DNA of 64,000 bases from positions 334,501-398,500 of the forward strand of contig CAJNDS010002398.1 of the NCBI GenBank assembly GCA_905221605.1, in the 5' to 3' direction. Position numbers and translations under genes: made by a program. Positions 54,440 to 64,000 of the stretch are shown here, piece after piece. The notes beneath the pieces were generated by a model. The model worked only from the letters and a program-made list of their open reading frames with translations, had not been told where the DNA came from and did no database searches. Positions within the stretch are counted from its first letter, which is position 1; every line of letters begins with the position of its first letter. Source of the stretch: Symbiodinium natans. Its lineage: Eukaryota > Sar > Dinophyceae > Suessiales > Symbiodiniaceae.

Positions 54440-57400
54440 TTTTTGAGGGTGTAAGGAGTTTCGGGTTCAGGGATTTTAGGGTGGAGGGGTTTCGTGTTCA
54501 GGAGTTTTTGGTTTTGCGGGTTTGTGTTTTAGGGTGTAGGGTTTTTAGGGTTCAGGGGCTTTAGGGTTCAGGGTTTTTCGGGCCTGGGGTTTTCAGGTTA
54601 GGGTTGAGGATTCTTTTTTGGTTTTGGGTTTTTCAGGTTTTTCATCCTGGGGTTTAGGGTTTTAGAGTTCCGGGATTTCAGGCTCAGGGTTTTTCGGGTT
54701 CAGGTTTTTTGGGGTTTAGGGTTGTCAGGGTTCAGGGTGTTTAGGATTTTGGGGGTTCAAGGTTTAGGGTTTACAGTTTAGGATTCAGGTATTAGGGTTT
54801 ATGGGGTTCAGGGTTTAGGGTTTCAGGTTCTTGGCTTTGCTTGGTTTAGGAAGTTTAGGGTTTCGGTTTTTTGGATTTAGGTTCGGACGTTTTAGGGTTC
54901 AGCTTATTTTGGGTTTCGGGGTGTTTAGGGTCTTTGTTTTCAGGGTTTAGGGAGTTGGGGCTCAGGATCTTTAAGGCTCAGGGTTTTTAGGGGTTTTGTT
55001 CTTTCGGAGAGTTTCGGGTTTTGAGGGTTCAGATTCTTTAGGGTTTAGTTTAGCGTTTTTAGGGTACAGGCAGTTTTTTTTGGTATTTGGGTTTTAGGGA
55101 TTGTTTTCCAGGCTCACGATTTTTAGGGTTTTTGGTTTTTAGGTTTCAGGTTTTTAGGGATTCAGGGGTTTTAGGGTTTCGGGCTTGTAGGGTTCAGGCT
55201 GTTGCGGGTTTTTTGTTTGTTAGGTTTTTTTTTCGAGGGGGTGTGTTTTTTTTGGAATTAGGGTTTCAGAGTTCAGGGCTCAGGGCTAAAAGGGCTTGCC
55301 AAGGCCAAAGCCCCCCGGGCCAAGGGCCTTCCGGGCCAAGGGCCCCCCGAGCCAAGGGCATCTGGGGCAAGGGCGCCCGGGCCAAGGGCCTTGCCGGGCC
55401 AAGGGCTCTTTGGGCCAAGGGCCGCCCGAGGGCTCAGGGGTTCAGGTTTTCGGGGTTTTTAGGGTTCAGGGCTTTTCGGGTTTTTCGCTTTTTCGGGTTC
55501 AGAGTTTGTTGGTTTTGTTTTTTCTCTCAGGGGGTTTCTTGTTTTTGAAGGTTTGGGGTGTTTAGGGTTCAGGAGCTTTTGGGTGTTGAGGTTTCAGGGT
55601 TGAGGGTTCTTCCACGTTGGGGCTTGTAGGTTGGGGTTCAGAGTTTTTATGCTTTAGAGTTTTAGGGCTCAGGGTGTTTGGGTTTTTGGTTTGTTAGGGT
55701 TTAGGGTTTTCTTTTTTTTTTGGGGGGGGTTGGGGGTTTAGGGTGTTTTTTAGCTTTCAGGGTTTTCAGGGTTTGAGGTGTTCAGGGTGCAGTGTTTTTG
55801 AGGGTTCAGGTTTTCAGATTGTCGTTCAGTGTTTTTTGGAGTTTTTAGGGTTTAGGGTCTTTAGGGTTCAGGGTGCTTAGGATTTTTGGTTTTTCGGGTT
55901 TGTTGTTTTCAAGGGGAAACAGGGCTCAGGGTTTTCTAGGGTTCAGGGGTTTGTAGGGTTTGGGGTTTTTAGGGTCCAGGGTTTGTAGGGTTTGGGGTTT
56001 TTAGGGCTCAGAGTTTTTTGGGCTCAGGGTTTCTAGGGGTTCCGGGTGTTTCCACGGATTTGGTTGTTAGGGTCTGTTTTTTTTTTTTGGGTTTAGGATC
56101 TTAAAAATTCAGAATTTTTGGGGGTTGCGCTTTTTTTTGGGATTTACGGTTGGTTTTCAGGGTTTTATGTTGTTAGTTTGCTTTTAGGGCTAAAGGAATT
56201 CGGGGTTCAGGGTTTTTATGGGATTGCTGTCTTTAGGGTAAACTTTAGGGGTTGGGGTTTTAAGGGTTTTTGGTGTTTAGGGTTTGTTGTTAAGGACTTC
56301 TTCGGGTTCAGGGTGTTTAGGGTGTAGGGTTTTGAGGGCTCAGGGTTCTTAAGGTTTTTGGTTTTCCGTTTTTTTTCAGGGTTTCGGATTTTTGTTTTTC
56401 GGCTGCAGGGTTTTAAGGGATTTTAAGTTTTCGGGTAAAGTTTTTAGGGTTTTGGCTGTTTAGGGTTCCGTGTTTTTGTAGGGTTTAGGTTTTTCAGGTT
56501 ACAGGTTGTTTAGGGGTTTTGCTGTTTAGGTCTCAGTTTCTTCTTGAGTTTAGGGTTCAGGGTTTTTCAGGGTGTCGGGTTTTAGCGTTCAGGGCTTTAG
56601 GGTTTTCGGTTTTTTTTCGGTTTGGGGTTCTTAGGGTGTTTTTTTTGTGGGAGGGGGGGGGGGGGCTTGGGGTTCTTTAGGGTTAGAGGGCTTTGGTTTC
56701 TAGGGTTTGTTTAGGGTTCAGGATCTTTAAGGTTCAGGTTTTTAGGGTTTTTGGCTTTTGTGGTCTGTTTTAGGATTGAGGGTGTTTCGGGTTGGTTTCG
56801 CAGGGTTTTGAGGGCTCTGTAGGGTTTGCAGGTCTTTAGGGTTCAGGGTTTTAGGGTTTAGGGCTTTATGGGTTCAGGGTGGGTTTTTCGTCTTCAGAGT
56901 TTTAGGGTTTAGGGTTTTTCGGGCACAGTTTGTTTTAAGGGTTTGCTTTTTCAGCGTTCAAGATTTAGGGTTTTGGGTTTTCAGGGTTCAGGTTTTTAAG
57001 GGTTTTTATGGTTCAGGGTTTTTTGGGTCCAGTTTTTTGTTAATATGATCTTGTATGTTTTGCTCTAGGATTCAGTGTGTTTAGGGTTCAGGCTTTTCAG
57101 GCGTGTTGGCTCTGAGGGTTTGTTTTTGAGGGTGTGGAGCATTTTGAGCTCAGGAGTTTTAGGGTTTAGGGTTTTCGGGGTTCACGGTGTTTAGGGCCTT
57201 TCAGTTTTTTAGGGTTTGCTTTTTTTGCGGGTTGTTTAGGGTTCACTGTCAGGGCATCGGTGTTTTTTTTAGGGTGTAAGGTGTTCAGGGCTGGGTTTAG
57301 GGTTTCAGTTTTCAGGAGTTTTTGGTTTTGCGGGTTTGTTTTCGGGTGTAGTAGGCTTTTAGGGTTCAGGGGCTTTAGGGTTTGGAGGTTTTTAGGGTTC

Positions 57401-58130
57401 AGGGTTTCCGAGTTTGGGGTTTTCAGGTTTGGGTCGAGGGCTTCAGGCTTTTTTTTTTGTGGCGTTTTTGTTTGTCAAGGTTTAGGGTTTTCAGGGTTCA
57501 GGGTTTTAGGGTGAGGGTTTTAGGGTTCAGGTTGTTTGGGGTTTAGGGATTTTGGGGTTTAGGGTTTTTAGGGTTCAGTTTTTTGGGGGGCTCTGGTCTT
57601 TCGGAAGGTTTCGAGATTTTAGGGTTCAGAGTGTTTAGGGTTTAGGGTTTTTAGGGTACAGGGCTGTTTTTGTTTGGGTGTTTGGTTTTTAGGGTTTGTT
57701 TTCCAGGCTCAAGATGCTCGAGTTTTTTGGTTTTTCGGGTTCAGGTTTGTAGGGTTTACGGTTTCGAGGGTTCAGGGGTTTTAGGGTTTCGGGCTTTTAG
57801 GGTTCAGGCTGTGTCAGGTTTTCGTTAGCTAGGTTATTTTCCCGCGGTTAGGGTTTTGTCGGATTCAGGGTTCCGAGGGTTCAGGGTGTTTAGCTTTTTG
57901 GGTTTTTAGGGTTCAGGGTTTTTAGGGTTTACGGTTCGGGGTTTTGAGGGGTCTTGGTTTCTCGGGTTGTTTTTTCTAGGGTGTAAGGGTTTTAGGGTTC
58001 AGGCTTTAGGGTTTGGCGGTTTTAGGGTTTAGGGTTTTTCGGGTTTGGGGTTTTCAGATTAGGGTTCAGGGGTTTTTATGGTGCAGGGTTTTCGGGTTTT
58101 CAGCGTTCAGGGGTTTTCAGGGCTTAGGGT
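54440..58130 (+). repeat. Telomere-like G/T-rich array, part 2
   Basis: Same degenerate TTTAGGG / TTCAGGG units as before the complex island at 53345-54430, ending near 58130. The same strand carries G throughout both parts. Confidence 0.9.
55285..55435. repeat. GGGCCAAGGGCC minisatellite inside the array
   Basis: About eight imperfect units of 16-20 bases around CCGGGCCAAGGGCC, GC-rich and self-complementary in parts, sharply different from the G/T-rich flanks. Confidence 0.85.
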
Positions 58131-58893
58131 TTAGGATTCCGACCCATGCGAGACCTTTCAGATGCGAAGCTGAAAACCTTGAACCTCAACCCCCCACTTG
58201 AAACCTTTTAGATGCCAAGCTGTGCCAGTGACAACTTCCCGAAAATTCAGATTCGCTGCTTAATTTTCTGGCTCATTTTATTTCTCCGACTCGTCCCGGG
58301 CCGTTCGTTTTCAGATTCGTCCGTGCATTTTCCGACTCGTGTCCGACTCTGATAGATCTTGACCATATGGTGTACCCATTCTCATTCGCATTTGTTCCAG
58401 ATGTATCAGTATGAATCTCGCCATGCGCATGACAGGGGTTTAGATTTGAAGGGTTTGTGGAACGTTTATGGTGTATGGTTCAGGGCTTAGGTCCAGGGTC
58501 TCCTCTTCCTCTCCTATTCCGTGAAAGTTTCGGAGTTCACAATGAGCGCTCTCTCTGTCTCTCTTGAGGGCTACAAGGTTGAGCTTCCATGATGAGGTTA
58601 AACCTGGTACAGCTAAGGCTTTGCAGAGCGATCGACGAAGCCGTTTTTCCTCGGTGAGTACGGCGCAGATGCGTGCCCTTCTGGGGTGTTCGGAGTTTTT
58701 GGCATTGCAAGGGGAGCTCTTGCAACACGTAGATCAGAGGCTTACGCGAGTTATGTGCGTGCTTACTTGGAATCAACCTTGTGAAAGATGAAAGTCCACC
58801 CATTGCGAGATGTTGATGTGCTATCATGAAAGATCGCCACAAGGAGCTGGCACAGCACAGTTTGATCATGCTTAGATGATGTTCCTCGTGCAG

Positions 58894-59010
58894 GCTTCCA
58901 CGGAAGCGTGCCAGATGCACAGTGCACCAGTGCTAAACTTTATACACCATGAGAAAACTTGCGCGCAGTTTTCGGTGCCCCATCAGCATAAAGTCCAGAA
59001 CTACATGAAG
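58894..59010 (+). CDS. Exon-like segment bounded by AG-G and GTGAGT, unknown
   Basis: 39 codons, phase 0 on both sides, flanked by CAG-G acceptor and consensus GTGAGT donor. Reads ASTEACQMHSAPVLNFIHHE at the start and KVQNYMK at the end. An open frame at about 58668-58752 (ALLGCSEFLALQGELLQH) could be the preceding exon. Family unknown. Confidence 0.35.
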
Positions 59011-59237
59011 GTGAGTATTGTCGGGTCTTCTACACGTTCTCTCTCTGTCCTGCACGCTTATGTAGCTGCCATGCCTTAGAGCTATGGATTATGGACAATC
59101 AGTTTCAATGGGGCCGGGGGGCGTCGGTTCGGTAGAAGGGGGGTATGGGGTATGGGGTCATCATCTCGACTGAGCGGATGATGTCCGGATCTTGACTATC
59201 GACTGCAATAAGCTCTTTTTCTTCCATAAGAATAGTA

Positions 59238-59292
59238 ATTGCTCTTGTTAACGTTATCATGATAGCCGTAGAGATAACACTATAAGAGCAAT
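59238..59292. repeat. Imperfect inverted repeat (hairpin)
   Basis: ATTGCTCTT (59238-59246) pairs with AAGAGCAAT (59284-59292), and GTTATC pairs with GATAAC further in, leaving a loop of about 15 bases. No coding context. Confidence 0.6.
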
Positions 59293-59978
59293 GATCTGAA
59301 AGCTCAAGAAGAACAGTGTACAGTATTGTACAGTGTTTGGTTGGTCAGTATGTAGCTGTGCATGGCCGTCCATGCCCAAGTTGAGTTTCTACCTTTTGCG
59401 GACCCTTGCCTTATTGAATCAAAGAGCTACGCCGCTCTACTGTCGGCGCTTTCAGGCAGAATGCAGCTTGCCTCGTTGTTTGAACAAAGACGTTGTTGAA
59501 GGCCAGCGCCTCCATGAAGGCAAGTCTTCCCGGCCTGAAAGAAGCGAAAGACAGGGGGACACTGTCCGTGTTAGGGTGGACACTGAAGGGGAGGGGTGAG
59601 GGTGAGGGGGTCGTCTGCACGAGAAGAGGGTCCAACTTTTGCCATTTCGTGGCGTTGGCTGCGCACTAGTGACCATCGCAGGCAGCAGCTGGAAACTTGG
59701 GGGACTGTGCTCGCCGCATGACCCAGGTACGACACAATAAACGCCGCTGTGAATGAGGACTCGTTGCACTTTTGCTTGAAGTTGTCGAACCCTTAGAATT
59801 AGAAGCAAGACTTGTTGGTCTCATCACGGTTGGTTCTTCGGTCGTGATGGGTGGATGAGATCAGGAGCAGAAGAGGTCAGGGCACCAGACGATTCATGTC
59901 ACAAGTATATCTTCGTATTGACGGCAGCAGGGTACGTTTCCTTGCCAACAAGACTAGCATCCTCACCGCCTTGGTTTC

Positions 59979-60055
59979 CAGAATTTCGGGGTCATCCAGC
60001 ATTGCACATCGCAGGCTGCGAACAGGCTCCATAGCTCCAGGATTGCAACGGCCAT
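59979..60055 (-). CDS. Reverse-strand exon-like ORF, unknown
   Basis: On the reverse strand the frame reads GAMEPVRSLRCAMLDDPEIL then ETKA, followed by GTGAGG, which would be a donor. It would be the only - strand exon in the window with this quality, against the general + orientation, so it could be chance. Confidence 0.22.
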
Positions 60056-60831
60056 GAATGCTTCCCAATGTGAAACGCGCCCAAGCGAGGATGCACAGGC
60101 GTATGCAACAAAAGTGTTGACGCCGCTCTGCCGTGTTTACGGGTAGTGGGGTTTTGGGAAGAACATGCCAGTGCTTGTGCAGCCCCCCAACCTCTTCTGA
60201 ACTTCTGCCTAATTGTGACCTTGAAACCAACCGTGTGATTCCTACTGCTAGAGACTCAAAGAACCCTAAGCCATCCTGATAACCTAAAAACCCTGAAGAA
60301 CCTCATGATACTTCATGGCAGGGAGCAGATCATGGAAAACAGCGCAATCTTCCCCGGCGGCATCTGCCCGCGGCCATGGAGGGACTGGCGAGATGCCACG
60401 AAAGTCTGTGGACCTTTCAACTCCTGGCGTTTGAGCCATCATAGCCTTCAAAGGCTTAAGAAACTGAGATGTGATGTAATGTGTAATACATAATGCTTCC
60501 AGAATAAGGCTCTGGTGGGCTCATCTTTGAGTTGGCGGATGAGTGGTGGAAAGACGGAGACGGCAGCCGCCGGCCCAGACTCCGTGCGCCGGGAGTTCAA
60601 GGATTTGTTTTTTTTTGCAGCTTCATCCCGAATCCGGCTGGTTTTCGCCTTGGAGTCCCAAAACCCAAGTTCCCAAGTCTCCCTAAACTCTCACACCCGT
60701 GTGCCTTAAGGATCTGAACCGCCTCGACGTCTGGATGGCGGCTAGAGGATGTAGAATAGACGTCGGGGCTCGAGGAATTGGGCAAATGCAGCCGGACTTG
60801 TCGAATCCCTGAACCCTCGAATGGGACAGAA

Positions 60832-60930
60832 ATGCTGCCGAACCGGTTCCCGACAGCCTCCGGCAGCCGCATCGGCGTGCGTGCACAGCTCATCAACATC
60901 GTGAACCAAGCCTTGCAACAAACTTTTTAA
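60832..60930 (+). CDS. Exon-like ORF, possible C-terminal exon
   Basis: ATG 60832 to TAA 60928-60930, 32 codons, after a GGACAG acceptor. Reads MLPNRFPTASGSRIGVRAQL then INIVNQALQQTF. Not recognised. Confidence 0.28.
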   Translation: MLPNRFPTASGSRIGVRAQLINIVNQALQQTF

Positions 60931-60949
60931 GCCCAACAAATCGTAAACT

Positions 60950-63900
60950 CTGACTGAAAGGTTCCGAAACACGTCAGAAAAACACCTTCAGCCTGCCCCA
61001 AGGCCCCAAAGACTGCTGAGGTCCTTTGGCTCAGGATACGGGTGGACTGGCACCAGGAGGCCGGTTTCCAGGGTTGGAAGTAGGGTTTTAGGGCTTTGGG
61101 GCCTTTGAGGGTTTATTTTGCTCTTCTTGGTGACTATATTTGGGTTCACTATAAATATCGGGGTGTGTGTGCGCGCGCGTGCGCATTTTTGGGTGTCCTG
61201 GTTGGGGATGCTGGCAATAGCAACAAAATCCCAGTTCAACATCGCGCTGCGCTGCATGATTTGGACCTTGAGCAGTAGAGGGCTCGTATGGATTTGGGCG
61301 AATGGATCTTAATGGGTTTTAGGGCTTAGGGCCTTTTTGTTCTACGTCTACAATGAGAAACTCAGAAATTTCGGGTCTCTGTGTGTCAGCCCTAAGCCGC
61401 TTTTCTTGATGCGGCCGCTCTGCTTCGAAACTGTGCTGTCAGGGTGATTGTGTTGCTGCAGCTTCCATTGGCCCGCAATCCTCTGCTCCCAGAGAGAGGA
61501 GTCACGGGGCGTTGCGTTGTGCTCGCGCAAAGACTCTGCAACGCCTGCAAAAGGGGCACGAAGCGCTGAGAGGCGAGCATGAGCGTCGGGAAGTAACTAG
61601 TGCTTCGGGATAATCTGTGAGTGGTTTAAGGGTCTTGGAGATAGAGCTTTAGGCGACTTGTGTTTTCGCCAAGTCTCTAGCCACGACCCTTCCCGGCCTT
61701 GCCTCTAAGGCCAACAAAGTCTCAGGATGTCTTCCTGTAGCTTTGGCTAGTGCAATTTGGGGTGGAAGGGTTTCGAGTCGCAAGGCGGACCTTTTCCAGA
61801 TCGCGTCTTCAACGAGGAGTGGTGCCAGCCTCTGCTCACTATTCGTGTACAGCTAGTCAGATATCGTGTCAAGGACCAAGGTTTTGTTGGGCGATGTTGG
61901 GTGGGTTTATGGTTTGGTGTCTATGCCAAGGGCTTAGTGGTTGGGGTCGAGGCGTTTTTGGAAACTCTGTGTAGCATCACAGAACCTCATAGACTAAGAC
62001 GTCTTTTATCGCTTCTTCTAGTAGCTTTATGCGGCGGTCAACTGGCAATTAGCTGCAAGTACAAACCCTAAACCTGAACCCCAAACCCGCGGTCCCTACG
62101 GCCCTAAACCCTACGTCATACACTGCCCGTTGAAAGGTGGGGCCTGCTCACCGTCGAGCGCGTGCCGCGGAAGGCCTTGCGGAGTTGGCTAAGCAACCCA
62201 CACTACCACAAGCCTTGTGTGCTTAGAAGAATCCTATAATCCTATAAACCTTATATACCCCTCCCAACTTCCTGGCACGCGTAGGCTTTCCGCGATTTTG
62301 GGGGTTTCAGGCTGCCGTTGCAGTAGGCTTGAGAGTGTGTGCACAATATGTTAGAATTTCAGGGCATTATGCGTTGCAGGCCTACTATGCCTTCGCTGCC
62401 CTGGCTATCCCTCGTCCAGACCTGGCCGAATCCGTGCTGAAGCACGGCACGCCGGCTGCAGCATTCCTGACCCTAGACTCTAGGCTCTAGACCTTGACGG
62501 GTGCCCCTGACATGGAAACCCTGACGATGGTGATGCTGGTGGTTGCGATAGTGACTCTGACTGGTATGACAAGTGCTGATGAGCAGCAGTCCTTCACGTC
62601 GGGTGCTGGGCACTAGCTGTCCAACATCCCATAAAGCATCATCCACAGCACAATCCCACAACTGCCCGACACTGGGAATCGCAGTAGGCGCGGGCTTGTT
62701 GCATGTTGCACCAAAGCTAGCACAAGCTCTGCTACCACGATTTCCGTGTGAAGAGCGTGCGCCCCCGAGCAGGCTAGGCACTAGTCCGGGCAGCTTTGAT
62801 CCTGACATGAAAATAGGGGGGGGGGGGAATCTGGCTTAAGCCGCAGGCTTGAGGGCTTTGCTTACGAAGTTGCTCACTGTAAGGGCAAGCCACATTGCAT
62901 GGAGAAGAGCTGCATCATTGGCGGAGCTTCTACAGTAGCATGTGTGGGGGGGGGGGGGGGGGGTTGGGGTTTAGGCTCGAAGCCATAGCTCCTTGTTGCG
63001 ACTTACTCCTTGAGTAGTATCGCGCCAAGGTGGCAATGCCACAGAGGGCCTCAGGAAGAGCTGCACTGCGCAAGGCCGCGCAAAGACGTTTCGTTTGGTT
63101 TCCAACCAGAGAGGCAACACTAAGGAACGCTAGGGGTATGGAGGATGATAGCTTGCTGTAAACGCGCAACTCACGCTGCCGGTTCCCCGGCTCTCGCCTG
63201 CGTGCGGGGCTTGCTTTGGTGCAAAAATCGCACTGACTTAGCTCACGAGTTAGTTTAACCGCGTACCCTAAGCCCCAGTGCTCTAAAATAGATACTGAAT
63301 TAATTCATTAGCTTGCTGGGATGGGGTTGTAATTTTCATACCCTAATCAGCATTGCCCTAAAGTAGTTAATTTAATGAATTGACTAGCTTTTTTGAGGTT
63401 TGGGGGTTGTAATTGCAATTGATTCGCTAGACTTTCATCCACCATTTAATCTAAATCCCCGCATTAATTTCCTGACTCGGTGGCCTCAAAGCTAGACAGA
63501 CAGCTGGGCAGTTAGTTAGTTTTTGGCTGTACCAGAATTTTTTCGGTAACCAAGGCAAGCAAACGACAAGGGGTCTCGTTTTGTAACATGGGCCGTATTT
63601 CTGTACCCTAAACGAAGAAACAATGAAGAAACCCCAACAATCCACATTTTCGGTCTTTCCCCAACATCGTTCGAGGCGACAAATCGCAGGTCTCGTCCGC
63701 GTTCCGTGATCGAAATCGTGCACCTCAGTCCCGTGTGCTTGTGTGTCGATCTCATGCGCATGCTCCCTCATGAAGAGGCGCCAAACCCAGGCACGCGCCT
63801 GGCGAAGCATGCCTCGTGTTGGGCTTTCTGAATCGTGCTCCCGCCTGCATGATGTGCTCAGTGCACATTCCGTAGTCGAAATCGCGCCCGTGCTTTCGGG

Positions 63901-64000
63901 CTTCTCTGTTGTTGCGCTTTCAACGCCTAATCGTCCATGCCACCATGGCGCCATGGTTGCGTCTGAGGTTTTTCTAGCACTGCTTTTTCGATTCTTGGGT
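60950..64000. other. Scattered exon-like frames only
   Basis: Apart from the exon-like ORF at 62380-62490, frames such as 61757-62071 (+) and 63451-63954 (-) are open but carry no recognised motif. G runs at 62816-62829 and 62946-62963; an AT-rich pair of related segments lies around 63290-63330 and 63370-63430. Confidence 0.45.
62380..62490 (+). CDS. Exon-like ORF, unknown
   Basis: GCGTTGCAG-G acceptor; reads AYYAFAALAIPRPDLAESVL then KHGTPAAAFLTLDSRL and TAG 62488-62490. Composition is typical of a helical-repeat protein, but no family is recognised. Confidence 0.35.
   Translation, partial: AYYAFAALAIPRPDLAESVLKHGTPAAAFLTLDSRL

Noticed and set aside
51149-57514. Phe/Arg/Gly-rich ORFs in the G/T-rich array
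   Set aside because: Composition follows from TTTAGGG/TTCAGGG units; stop codons appear irregularly and no motif is present.

Overview
This window looks like nuclear DNA of a dinoflagellate, most likely of the Symbiodiniaceae type. Three things point there. First, conserved proteins can only be read by joining many short exons across introns whose donors are GT, GC or GA and whose acceptors are mostly AG followed by G. Second, degenerate TTTAGGG / CCCTAAA motifs (the plant and dinoflagellate telomere type) are scattered everywhere and form one 7.6-kb array. Third, every gene I can identify lies on the + strand, which fits unidirectional gene blocks. I see no bacterial-style operons, no CRISPR array and no RNA gene.

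Layout. 1-11.9 kb has no recognisable gene and several low-complexity blocks, notably 2.1-4.6 kb, where a very AT-rich island and C-rich tracts are flanked by the same A/T minisatellite in opposite orientations. 11.9-24.5 kb carries the best-supported gene, a bifunctional 6-phosphofructo-2-kinase/fructose-2,6-bisphosphatase (PFKFB/F2KP) in about 20 exons, reassembled here from conserved motifs. Its last intron (about 20554-24388) contains a complete, intronless 1,095-residue HEAT-repeat ORF with a signal peptide, built from six nearly identical 519-bp units. 27.8-28.5 kb is a CTGT-type simple-sequence block, followed by a membrane-protein gene of two or more exons (29.1-30.4 kb). 30.4-40.0 kb has only isolated exon-like ORFs. 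40.07-41.88 kb holds a seven-exon EF-hand gene of the calcineurin-B/CBL type. 43.0-45.2 kb has purine-rich microsatellites and a 23-copy, 57-bp tandem repeat that is open in five of six frames. 48.2-48.8 kb has exons resembling the C-terminal half of a polyprenyl diphosphate synthase. 50.5-58.1 kb is the G/T-rich degenerate telomere-like array, interrupted by about 1.1 kb of complex sequence with a 227-codon probable exon of unknown function. 58.1-64 kb has scattered exon-like ORFs.

How the genes relate: PFKFB sets fructose-2,6-bisphosphate and hence glycolytic versus gluconeogenic flux, the EF-hand protein would be a calcium sensor, and the prenyl synthase would make isoprenoid chains. I see no sign that they form one pathway. 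The main points of interest are the HEAT gene nested in the PFKFB intron, possible relict spliced-leader tails upstream of both long single-exon ORFs, the non-canonical splice sites and the large telomere-like array. Exon edges are inferred by eye from homology, phase and splice dinucleotides and may be off by a few bases.
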